34,143 nucleotides of DNA from Muribaculaceae bacterium (GTDB lineage Bacteria; Bacteroidota; Bacteroidia; Bacteroidales; Muribaculaceae): NCBI GenBank assembly GCA_029061925.1, contig JAIDRE010000174.1:1-34143 (forward strand). Direction: 5' to 3'. Under the pieces are notes generated by a model that saw only the letters and a list, made by a program, of their open reading frames with translations, searched no databases and was not told the origin of the DNA. The translations under genes and the position numbers were made by a program. This document shows positions 25,633 to 33,902 of this stretch, piece after piece (position 1 is the stretch's first letter; each line of letters begins with the position of its first letter).

Positions 25633-25877
25633 GTAACGTTTGTGTTACGTTTTGATTACACTGCAAAGTTACAAATTAAATTTGTGTTACAAAACAATTT
25701 CACAACTTTTTTTCAAAAAAAATGCACTTTTTTCCAATAAAATTTATAAGTCATTGAAAATCAGCGATAAAAATTTTGACAAAAATTTGATATTTTTTTG
25801 TGTTAGATGTTACAAAATTGATGTTTTGTCACAAAATATGTGTTACAGACCCAATAATCTCTGTTTTTGTAACACAA
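25633..25877. repeat. Repeated TTGTGTTAC motifs, possible operator sites
   Basis: Near-identical copies are TTGTGTTACG (25640-25649), TTGTGTTACAAAA (25682-25694), ATGTGTTACAG (25838-25848) and an inverted copy, GTAACACAA (25869-25877). A shorter TGTTACAAAA is at 25808-25817 and a GTAAC at 25633. The second copy overlaps the -33 element of the sigma promoter and the first lies about 8-17 bases after the predicted start, a layout expected for a repressor or autoregulator. Confidence 0.5.
25664..25693 (-). promoter_or_regulatory. Promoter of the ECF sigma factor gene
   Basis: On the minus strand TTTG (25690-25693) is followed 18 bases later by TAACTTTG (25664-25671). The -7 element is a full match and the spacer is slightly short. 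The predicted start is near 25657, a leader of about 67 bases. Confidence 0.68.
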
Positions 25878-25883
25878 AAATCA

Positions 25884-25922
25884 CAAAAAAATCCCGTAAA
25901 CCGGGGTAACGATATACGGGAT
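25884..25922 (-). terminator. Rho-independent terminator of the TonB receptor-peptidase operon
   Basis: ATCCCGTA (25891-25898) pairs with TACGGGAT (25915-25922), an 8-bp stem with a 16-base loop. On the minus strand it is followed by a run of seven Ts. It lies about 30 bases after the peptidase stop and has no T-run on the plus strand. Confidence 0.8.
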
Positions 25923-25951
25923 TCTATGAAAAAATTGAGTTTTACTCTCGA

Positions 25952-28144
25952 TTAGATGTTTTTTCCGAGACGAACGGCTGTTTTGGCAGCTTCATTGCGA
26001 ACATCTTCGCTGAAGTTAGTGTCGTTGGCAATCTCAACCATGCGGTTTGAGATTTCAGGAGCACGATATGAATAGTTGAACCATCCGAGAGCTTCGACAA
26101 GTGAAACGAGCAATTCTTCGTTATCACATTTATTAATATAAGAGAGAAGAGTATTGAGAGACGGATGTAACGGATTGTTGCGGAGCTGGCGTATAAACAG
26201 ACGAGCATCTCTCACGTTAGGTTTCTCAGAGGCGAGATTGGCAATATCGTCGGCATACTTCTTGTTTGAGCAACGCGATTCAATATCTTTCCGGGCATTC
26301 TCCATCATCTCCTGTTCGTTGTAGGCATAGCGATAGGGACGCTGTTTATCAAGTTCGGCGATGAGGGCGTCGTAGTCATAGAGTGGCATAGCCATCTGTA
26401 ACTGGAAGTTTACACGTTCGCCCTTGAGCGGATTGGCGTAGGCTTTGATAATTGCCGGAATCAATTCAGGGCTGCCGTTCTTACCGGCAAAGATTGTGGC
26501 AAAACGACGCACAACCTCGTTGTTGTCGTTCAAACCAAGCTCAATCGCTTTTGTAAATTCTTTACCCGGCTTTTTAGACAGGAGCATGAGGGCAGCATAG
26601 CGTTCAATCGCGCTGTTTGATTTTTTGAAAAACTCAAGAGTCTGACTGGGAGTATAGGCACCCGCTTCGATGAGTTTTTCGAGTGCCATAACTTTTACTG
26701 ACGGAGTCGATGAGGTTGCAATCTGTTTTTTCCAGAACGACACGGGGGCCTCAACAAGCATTGTATTGATGTCAAAACCGAGGTCTGATTTCGGCGCGAA
26801 TGCAAAAGTCGGGTCACCAATTACGTGCATTTCAAGGATAGGATTGTATTTTGTAATGTTGCCGACGCGCATACCCTCGCCGAGAAGACCGATGTTTTTG
26901 TCAGACCATTTGTCTTGAATAGAGTTAACAGAGTTGGCGATTGCAACAACACAGTCGCCTTTGCTGAAAATATATGCTCCGGCAATATACTCGTCGTTGT
27001 TGAATGAACCGTTAAAGCAGGCATCAAGCATAACGATGCGGGCATTTGGGTTATAGTTTGCAAAGTCGTCGATATAGAGGTCGAGTTTCGAGTCATAAAT
27101 CGAATCGGCATCAACCGACTCTTTATCAAGAACGGTTTTAAACCATGAAGCAGGTACGTCATACATATTGGCATAGCGGTCGATTGCCTCCTCAAGAGAC
27201 TTGCCTGATTCTACCGAACTGCGAATTTTTGAGCGGAAAAAGCGTTTGGCTTCTTCAAGCTGGGTTGTAACGTTTCGAGGGTCGGGATAACGGTTGATAT
27301 ATTCTTTCTCGGTCGAACCGTGATGATGGAGCAGAGCCAACGATATTTCAGGACGCTGGAGGGTTGACATTATTATATATTTGCCCGGATTTGCCTGTCG
27401 ATGGTCGAGGAAGTTAAACGAATTAGCCTGGTGGCTCATCCATGGGAACTGCTGATAGGCATTTGCAACCTCATCAATTCGTGCGGTCATCGATTCAGAG
27501 TTATAGCCCTGACCTGAGAAAAGGAACATCTGTTGCATCTGCTCGTTGCGGTTCTTGACATTAACAACCTTTTTGAGGTAGTCGCGAAGGTTTTCATATT
27601 TGTCTTTGCCATTGAGCGCCATCGGTTTTATGCGACCCGAATAGAGTTCGGGAACAATTTCGGCAGGCGAATCGGAACGAAGGCTATAATAATACAGTAG
27701 CGGTTTCTTAGGATCTTGAGAAATGAAATCAAACTTCATGTCAAGGTCATCATAGAAACGGTCAGAGGGGACCGACGAGCGTTCGAGACGTTTGGGATTT
27801 TGCACTGCCTTGAATGCCGATGCAAAATGCTGGGCATCCAACAACATCGGGACGGGTATATCGCCGACAAAAACCATACCCTCGATGGGCGATTTTTTAC
27901 GGGTAGCCTTCGAGCGGATGATTGAGCGGATAGAATCGGGGGTGACATCGGGATTTATAACAACAATCTCGGTGTTCAACCCTTGACGACTAACTGCTTG
28001 AGCATACTGAATAAGTTCGGGCGTCGCTTTAGAATGGCTGATGCTGTCAACAAATATTGCAAAACTTCGGTTTGTAGCGCCGGTCTGAAGCGACAGGAAG
28101 AGTGCGATAATCGCCGGCAGATTTTTAAGGAGTTTTTTCTTCAC
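25952..28144 (-). CDS. Clan CD (gingipain/caspase-like) cysteine peptidase with HEAT-like C-terminal region
   Basis: The 730-residue exported protein has the signal peptide MKKKLLKNLPAIIALFLSLQTG. The domain of about residues 27-450 has clan CD features: a hydrophobic strand with MVFVGDIPVP, a strand ending ALLHHHGS (H275) and a strand MLDACFNGSF (C376), then GDCVVAIANSVNS and VIGDPTFAF. H and C lie 101 residues apart, wider than in gingipains or caspases because of a helical segment (about 280-350). Residues about 470-730 are helical and resemble HEAT repeats (EVVRRFATIFAGKNGSPELIPAIIKA). No type IX C-terminal signal is seen. The start must be GTG at 28144: an in-frame TAG lies three codons upstream and no early ATG exists. 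It is the last gene of a four-gene operon with a TonB receptor. Substrate unknown. Confidence 0.75.
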   Translation of the reverse strand: MKKKLLKNLPAIIALFLSLQTGATNRSFAIFVDSISHSKATPELIQYAQAVSRQGLNTEIVVINPDVTPDSIRSIIRSKATRKKSPIEGMVFVGDIPVPMLLDAQHFASAFKAVQNPKRLERSSVPSDRFYDDLDMKFDFISQDPKKPLLYYYSLRSDSPAEIVPELYSGRIKPMALNGKDKYENLRDYLKKVVNVKNRNEQMQQMFLFSGQGYNSESMTARIDEVANAYQQFPWMSHQANSFNFLDHRQANPGKYIIMSTLQRPEISLALLHHHGSTEKEYINRYPDPRNVTTQLEEAKRFFRSKIRSSVESGKSLEEAIDRYANMYDVPASWFKTVLDKESVDADSIYDSKLDLYIDDFANYNPNARIVMLDACFNGSFNNDEYIAGAYIFSKGDCVVAIANSVNSIQDKWSDKNIGLLGEGMRVGNITKYNPILEMHVIGDPTFAFAPKSDLGFDINTMLVEAPVSFWKKQIATSSTPSVKVMALEKLIEAGAYTPSQTLEFFKKSNSAIERYAALMLLSKKPGKEFTKAIELGLNDNNEVVRRFATIFAGKNGSPELIPAIIKAYANPLKGERVNFQLQMAMPLYDYDALIAELDKQRPYRYAYNEQEMMENARKDIESRCSNKKYADDIANLASEKPNVRDARLFIRQLRNNPLHPSLNTLLSYINKCDNEELLVSLVEALGWFNYSYRAPEISNRMVEIANDTNFSEDVRNEAAKTAVRLGKNI

Positions 28145-28181
28145 TTTGTACTATATTATATATAATAATGTGTTGTTGAGT

Positions 28182-29735
28182 TTAGAACGAGAGATTCAAA
28201 CCACAGGTAAAGCTGTTCATCGCAGTGGTTTTAAACATGTCTTTGGCGTTGGCACATCGTGTGGTTCCGCCCGTTATGTATGCTCCGAGAATTACTTTAC
28301 CAACGGGGAGTTTTCCATCAATACGACCGTTAACAGTGTATGCGTTTGAGGTCAGGAAGTAATACATCGGTAACGAATATTCTTTTTCAATGTCAATGCC
28401 GTTTAAGTCGCAGCTTGATGAGAGATTCATGTCATAACCGCCATCAATGCCAACACCTAAACGCACCTTTTTAATGTTGAAATATTTGGTGACATTGGCT
28501 TTGATACTGAGGTTTGAATATTTTCTATAATAAAGTTCGGGATAGTTCTTTGTGTCGGAATTTGTATATCCCAAGCCGATGCCTGCAGTCAACGATGACA
28601 CTCCGGCATTATCCAAAAAGTCAAGACGATAAGCACCGCTGACGTTCGTAAGACTCTCCGTGTGCTTGATTGAAGAGTTCATAATCTCCCAAACGGTAGT
28701 ACCATTCTGGCTTGTACTCTTCTGGTCATACCATCGACCCTTAACATCGTTTGTTTGAAAACCAATCTCAATGTTATGGGCAATACGACTTCCGGTAATG
28801 GCAAAACGGTCGGTTATACCAAGAACGTTATTTGAGAAATCGCCACCCATAAAACGATAAGAGCTTCCGCCGTCAACTGCTTTTTCCGATTCGTTGCCAT
28901 AGTTTATCGTGAGGTAATTTGCCAATTCATTTGATATTTTATATTTACCGTCAACCGATACAAACCACGATGTTCCATGGCTGTCGCGTGAATAGGCGTT
29001 ATTGCTGTATGGGTAGTTTGTTCCAAGACCGCTCATCAAATAAAATTTATAGTTTACGGCAGTCTGGAGACAGGTGTAACGTTGTGATTCACTGAACAGA
29101 TTGATTCCGCCTGTTGCGCCAAGAGTAAACCGGTCGGTAACGTCAAAGTCAACACCCGGGTTGAGGATAAAGCGCATACCCTTTGTTTCGACACGAGGGT
29201 CTGATTCATCTGACATCACTCCGACATTATAGTCGGCGTTTAGACCAAAGCGGAATCGGGATGAAAATTTGTAGGTAAAGCGGCCGTTGATCACAAAACG
29301 GTCGGTTTTATAATCGCTCGGTTTGTCATCGGCGAGAATGAATGGATTCAACTTGTTCATAAACAGAGTTGAATTCCAGACTTTATCACGTTCTTTATAG
29401 TTGAAATAGCCTACTTCTCCTTCAAAACTGATCTTGTCAAGGCGTGCAATACCATAAACATCAATGTTCAAGCCATTTACATGACCCGATTTATCAACAT
29501 TATGATATTTACCGTCATTCCAAAAATATCCCGCGCTGATGACTGTGATATCGCCAAGCGGTATATCACTGATTGAAACCGGGTTTAATGCCCCGTTTTC
29601 AATATTGTGGATATAGTTATAATCGACATATTGAATTTGTCGATCAACAATAGAGTTATTCCCCTCCTCGTCGGCAAAGGCGAGGAAAGGGAATAAAATA
29701 GAGTTGCACAGCAAAGTTGCTATTAACTTGCGCAT
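28182..29735 (-). CDS. DUF6850-like outer-membrane beta-barrel protein
   Basis: The 517-residue protein has a signal peptide (MRKLIATLLCNSILFPFLAFA) and then a long series of alternating amphipathic strands rich in Gly, Asn, Tyr and Phe, ending in FTCGLNLSF. The terminal aromatic residue fits an outer-membrane barrel. The N-terminal part (VDRQIQYVDYNYIHNIENGALNPVS) resembles Bacteroidales proteins labelled DUF6850. There are no plug or TonB motifs, so it is not a second TonB receptor. It lies 10 bases after the DUF4876-like gene and 37 bases before the peptidase gene. A role with the receptor is inferred from position only. Confidence 0.7.
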   Translation of the reverse strand: MRKLIATLLCNSILFPFLAFADEEGNNSIVDRQIQYVDYNYIHNIENGALNPVSISDIPLGDITVISAGYFWNDGKYHNVDKSGHVNGLNIDVYGIARLDKISFEGEVGYFNYKERDKVWNSTLFMNKLNPFILADDKPSDYKTDRFVINGRFTYKFSSRFRFGLNADYNVGVMSDESDPRVETKGMRFILNPGVDFDVTDRFTLGATGGINLFSESQRYTCLQTAVNYKFYLMSGLGTNYPYSNNAYSRDSHGTSWFVSVDGKYKISNELANYLTINYGNESEKAVDGGSSYRFMGGDFSNNVLGITDRFAITGSRIAHNIEIGFQTNDVKGRWYDQKSTSQNGTTVWEIMNSSIKHTESLTNVSGAYRLDFLDNAGVSSLTAGIGLGYTNSDTKNYPELYYRKYSNLSIKANVTKYFNIKKVRLGVGIDGGYDMNLSSSCDLNGIDIEKEYSLPMYYFLTSNAYTVNGRIDGKLPVGKVILGAYITGGTTRCANAKDMFKTTAMNSFTCGLNLSF

Positions 29736-29745
29736 AAAGTTTTAA

Positions 29746-30984
29746 TTAGTCAACAGTGGTTTGGATTACGCCGGGTGTCGGTTCAACATTAGGAATGAAG
29801 TCCTCGGTTGAATTGTTTGTATCGCTGAGGATCGCACGTCCTTCGGGGGTAACCTCAACAACCTTACGGCGAATTGCAAGACCGCAATAAGATGCTTCAT
29901 TGTAGATTTTACCTGCGTCAACTTCGGGACGGAGACGGATAACCTGCTGATTAATTTTGTCGGCGTTATTAACGATGTTGATACCATCAAGAACATATTC
30001 CTGAGGAATCATAAGGTATGGACCGGCTGTCGGATATTTGGGATTGTACATATAGTTATCATCGTTCTCACCATATTTATAGGGGTCTTCAGGAAGTTTG
30101 GCAAGAATGATGGCATTACCGGTATAAGGAAGAGTGAAGTAATTCTGTGTACCGTAATGAGCGATGATATCCATATTTGGAACATTGGGATTATCAATTG
30201 CCTGATCGGGTTTGTAGTCGGTAAGACAAACTTCGTAGTTTGCATTTTCAAGGTTTACAGGTGAAGTTTTTGCTGCCGGGTTTTCAGGATCATACATTTC
30301 TTTTGTGATTTGGATATGGTTCTGGGCCTGGCTTGCAATAACTATTGCCTGACCGGGATTGACTGGATATTTTTTGCCATCACCGATAAATGCAATTGTA
30401 TAATATGTTAGAGGATATTTGTTCATAAGTTCGCCATTCTCGTCAACCCATACCGACGGAACTGTACCCTGGCTTCCTTCAAGAATACCAACTATACAGT
30501 TGTCGAGATAAAGTACCTCGTCAGAGTTGTTGTAGATTTCAATGAATTGGTCACGCATATAGGGTGTCTTGCCATTAGGTTTAACCATATTATAGTAAAC
30601 CTCGCTGAAGATGAGACCACCGGCAGCACTCTCTTTGAGGTCAACGCTAACGGTTTTATCTTCATAAACTTCTACACCGAGCAAAGCTCCGTTGTATGCA
30701 AGAATTTCAGTTCCTTTGTTTGAACGTAATGCAACACTGATATCATAAATACCGCCGGGAACAGAAAATTCATAGCTTGATTTGATTTCATTTTGTTTGA
30801 ATTCGTGACCGGTCGATGTATTGGTCGCAATTATTGTACCTTCGGTGATATCATCGATTGAAGTACCATCGGGAAGAGTGACTGCTACATTGAGGGTGTA
30901 GTTTTTGGTTACGTCATCATTGTTTGAGCAGGAGGTTGCGCAAACCATCACGATTGCTACAAGAGCATAGATAAATTTTTTCAT
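29746..30984 (-). CDS. DUF4876-like lipoprotein
   Basis: The 412-residue lipoprotein has a signal ending ATSC (C19), followed by SNNDD, an acidic flank that in Bacteroidetes often directs lipoproteins to the cell surface. Residues about 29-118 look like an immunoglobulin or fibronectin-type beta domain (YTLNVAVTLPDGTSIDD ... TVSVDLKESA). The region about 123-400 (GLIFSEVYYNMVKPNGK, DQFIEIYNNSDEVLYLDNCIV) resembles lamin-tail-like domains seen in DUF4876. No catalytic motif is recognised. Its place right after a TonB receptor (23-base gap) suggests a surface-bound substrate-capturing partner, similar in logic to SusD but not homologous to it. Confidence 0.72.
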   Translation of the reverse strand: MKKFIYALVAIVMVCATSCSNNDDVTKNYTLNVAVTLPDGTSIDDITEGTIIATNTSTGHEFKQNEIKSSYEFSVPGGIYDISVALRSNKGTEILAYNGALLGVEVYEDKTVSVDLKESAAGGLIFSEVYYNMVKPNGKTPYMRDQFIEIYNNSDEVLYLDNCIVGILEGSQGTVPSVWVDENGELMNKYPLTYYTIAFIGDGKKYPVNPGQAIVIASQAQNHIQITKEMYDPENPAAKTSPVNLENANYEVCLTDYKPDQAIDNPNVPNMDIIAHYGTQNYFTLPYTGNAIILAKLPEDPYKYGENDDNYMYNPKYPTAGPYLMIPQEYVLDGINIVNNADKINQQVIRLRPEVDAGKIYNEASYCGLAIRRKVVEVTPEGRAILSDTNNSTEDFIPNVEPTPGVIQTTVD

Positions 30985-31007
30985 AATGATTGTTATTGTT
31001 TTTTGTT

Positions 31008-33902
31008 TTAAAATTTCACTTTTATTTCTGCGCCAAAGTACATCGGGCTGTAAAGTTCTTTATAGCCACCGATCATATCTTGGCGAAATACTTTGTTGAA
31101 TCGGAGGAAGTTATTGGCGATACATGAAAGCTCAAGAAAGTCTTTGATTTCTTTGGTGAGTTTGAAATTGAGCGAGCAGGTAATCGGGTAATTCTGTTTA
31201 TTGAAATAGGTATTGATGAAGTTTTGGCACAATTTGTCGGGACGTTCAACCAATGCCGGATTCCAGTCATGGTAATTCATGTTGATGTCATAAAATCCGA
31301 TGGGGTCAACCTGCATTATTTCAACACCGTTTGACGACATTACTTTTTTGTAAAGTGGTTCGCCTTTTGAGTTTTCGTAGATATTTTGGTAGCTGTCTTG
31401 CCAAACAACCTGAACGGTTGTTGAGAATAGAAGTTTGATTACCGGAATATGGGTTACAAATCTAAAGTTGGTATTGAAGCGCGATTGAATGCTTCCGCTG
31501 CCGTTTGGTAATACAGCAAAATATTGGTTGAACTTCTGCACGCCGTTTTCATCGGTGCCAACGGCAATGCGGTCAGAGTTGTAAGACACGCCCATGTTTT
31601 GACGTTTGATCCAGAACCATGCACCATCAACAATCACTTCGGTAGCAATCGGGCGTATGCGTCCAAAGTTGATTGAATATTCGATACCATGTTTATTGGT
31701 GCGGATGTCGTTTGTCGGGATATAGTATGAAGCCATTTCGGTAACACGGCTTGTCAATGCTCTCTTTTCACCGTCGGGCGATGAGTAATAGATTGCTCCG
31801 TCGCGATAGGTAGCTGTCATATCAGGAGTAATATCAGCCTGAGGAATTACATATCGGTTGTAGTCAAGATTGAAGATTTGACTGACAAAGCCAAACTCAT
31901 TGTTGACTTTTTCTTTAAAGAAAGTCACCGAACCGTTGACGCCATGCACACGGGCTTGTAATCCAATTTCAAATTTGTTGGCGCGTGCCGGTTTGAGGTT
32001 AGGGTTTGTGGTGCTGGGAACAACAACCGTTGTCATCACCGCAAGGTTTTTAGGATTGTCAAGCCCCAAGAAACTGTTATAGTTGACATAGTCAAAATAT
32101 GCCGGAGTCGGATATAGACTCGCCATTGTCGGCATTTTTGAAGCAATACCATATCCGCCGTTGATTGTCAGCATCTCGAAGATTGAGTTGTTTTGTGATG
32201 ACAAAATCTGATAATAGGCGTTGATACGCGGGTCAACAACTGTGATGTCGCCGCGGTTAGCCTCTTTTTCGTTGATGAAAAGGTGGCTAACTCTGACACC
32301 GGGCTGAATGGCAAGCATTGTGCTACCGAGATTGAATTCTGTCCGGTCTTCAAGGAACGCTGAAACTGCCGGCATACCGGGAATATCTTTATATGAGCGG
32401 GGACGAACGCTTTGACCCGAGCCTTGGATCGGTGGAAGTGCCGCATCATAAATCATACCGCCACCGTGGTTGACATTGTAGTTGAATTCAACTCCGAGTT
32501 TGATGTTTGACATGCCGCTTGAATAGTTAAACAGGCGGTTGCCTTTGAATTGAACAAACACATTCAATGGTTTACCGTCAATCAGGTAGTGACACATATA
32601 GCTTGACGGGAGGAAGGGTACGACCATCTCACCGGGGGTATAAGAGTGAGAATAGGGTACGGGTCCCGAGCCGACGTTGGCATTGAAAATATCTTGCTGA
32701 TGAGTGTACTGAAGCGAAGCCGAGTAGTTGAGGCTTGAGATTGCAGCTCGGTTGAGTCTCCATGAACCGTTGATGGCGAGTCGGAATGCGTCTTCGGTGT
32801 TCTTGAAATATTCGCCTTTGAGCATTGCCTCGTCGCTTTTGGTGTCGCTGACATTGCTTGAATAAGCGGCCTTAACGTTGAATGTCAACGGTGAGGTCGA
32901 TTGCATAAAGGTTTTTGAATAACCGATGTTTGCCGACACTCGGTCATATCCGAGATATGATTTGCGACGGTCGGCGTTAGAGTTTGTATAGTCAACATTG
33001 AAGTTCAATGAACCTCGATTGTTTTTCAATCTCAAACCTTTGCCGGCAGAGAATAATCGCGAGTTCGGGTCAACTTTTGCTGTGATTGACCATGGCGTTG
33101 CACCGGCTTTGGTGTTGATGATCACGGCTCCTGATGTTAAGTTACCATATTCAACTGACGGAATACCGCGGATAACCTCAATCGACTCGATATTGTCGGG
33201 CGATACTTGACGAAGGTCAACACCACGACCCGAGGTTGATTGGTCGTTCATTGTGTTTTGAAGGACTGATGAGTTGTTACCGGCACGAGCTGTCGAGAAT
33301 ATCTGAAGGTTAGCATCGTTTGACATTGGTGCGCCATCAAGAACCACGGCTGTTCCGAGTGCGTTATTAGCATTTTTGCCGGCATCGATTTCGCGGATTG
33401 TAGCCTGTCCGGCAGTTGAAAGGTCGGGATTTTTAGTGAGAGCACCCGGCAGAAGCTGCAACATATCTTCAACGCTCTTTGCCTGAAGATGTTGGATAGC
33501 CTGCTGACCGATGCTTGAGGTAGCCCCCATTTTACTTTCCTGAGCTGTCACGACAACCTCGTTGAGGGCAAGGCTTGACGGTTTGAGGGCAATCTTAAGT
33601 TTAGGAATTTCACCTTTTGATTTCACGATAAACTCACCTTTGGCTGTTTCATAGCCGAGGTAAGAGATTTCATACTGATACTTTCCGGGCTTGAGTTTTG
33701 GGAACCTGAATTCACCATTGTCGTTAGTTATAGCCCAGTCGAGAGTGTTAAGACGAACAAGGGCTTGCTCAATTGGAGAGCCGTCCGAAGCATCTGTAAC
33801 TACACCAGATACAGAGCCGTGAACGGGATCTGTTGCTGCGAGAGCCTGAATTGTTACCGTCAAGGCAATAATCAGGCATAAAATTTGACGAAGTAAATTC
33901 AT
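31008..33902 (-). CDS. TonB-dependent outer-membrane receptor
   Basis: The 964-residue receptor has a signal peptide (about 1-22) and a carboxypeptidase-regulatory-like domain (about 30-110, GVVTDASDGSPIEQALVRL and YEISYLGYETA). NEVVVTAQES is the TonB box-like linker. The plug (about 130-265) includes VEDMLQLLPGALT, VVLDGAPMSND and IESIEVIRGIPSVEYGNLTSGAVIINT. A 22-strand-type barrel follows to the C-terminal FGAEIKVKF. It imports a bulky or scarce ligand using inner-membrane energy. No SusD gene follows, so a simple glycan-utilisation role is unlikely. It is the first gene of the operon that continues with the DUF4876-like, DUF6850-like and peptidase genes. Metal, haem or a peptide-bound nutrient are candidate ligands, none shown by sequence. 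Confidence 0.93.
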   Translation of the reverse strand: MNLLRQILCLIIALTVTIQALAATDPVHGSVSGVVTDASDGSPIEQALVRLNTLDWAITNDNGEFRFPKLKPGKYQYEISYLGYETAKGEFIVKSKGEIPKLKIALKPSSLALNEVVVTAQESKMGATSSIGQQAIQHLQAKSVEDMLQLLPGALTKNPDLSTAGQATIREIDAGKNANNALGTAVVLDGAPMSNDANLQIFSTARAGNNSSVLQNTMNDQSTSGRGVDLRQVSPDNIESIEVIRGIPSVEYGNLTSGAVIINTKAGATPWSITAKVDPNSRLFSAGKGLRLKNNRGSLNFNVDYTNSNADRRKSYLGYDRVSANIGYSKTFMQSTSPLTFNVKAAYSSNVSDTKSDEAMLKGEYFKNTEDAFRLAINGSWRLNRAAISSLNYSASLQYTHQQDIFNANVGSGPVPYSHSYTPGEMVVPFLPSSYMCHYLIDGKPLNVFVQFKGNRLFNYSSGMSNIKLGVEFNYNVNHGGGMIYDAALPPIQGSGQSVRPRSYKDIPGMPAVSAFLEDRTEFNLGSTMLAIQPGVRVSHLFINEKEANRGDITVVDPRINAYYQILSSQNNSIFEMLTINGGYGIASKMPTMASLYPTPAYFDYVNYNSFLGLDNPKNLAVMTTVVVPSTTNPNLKPARANKFEIGLQARVHGVNGSVTFFKEKVNNEFGFVSQIFNLDYNRYVIPQADITPDMTATYRDGAIYYSSPDGEKRALTSRVTEMASYYIPTNDIRTNKHGIEYSINFGRIRPIATEVIVDGAWFWIKRQNMGVSYNSDRIAVGTDENGVQKFNQYFAVLPNGSGSIQSRFNTNFRFVTHIPVIKLLFSTTVQVVWQDSYQNIYENSKGEPLYKKVMSSNGVEIMQVDPIGFYDINMNYHDWNPALVERPDKLCQNFINTYFNKQNYPITCSLNFKLTKEIKDFLELSCIANNFLRFNKVFRQDMIGGYKELYSPMYFGAEIKVKF

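Larger units (their letters stand above)
25591..25951. other. 361-base AT-rich intergenic region between sigma factor and peptidase genes
   Basis: It holds the ECF sigma promoter, a cluster of TGTTAC-type motifs and the terminator of the four-gene operon to its right. A plus-strand frame of 89 codons spans it, but the frame covers both promoter and terminator and has low-complexity AT-driven composition, so no gene is called. Confidence 0.75.

Noticed and set aside
25640-25909. Plus-strand frame of 89 codons in the spacer upstream of the sigma factor gene
   Set aside because: It spans the sigma promoter and part of the opposite terminator, is biased only by AT-rich sequence (Lys, Asn, Phe, Cys), and has no recognisable domain.
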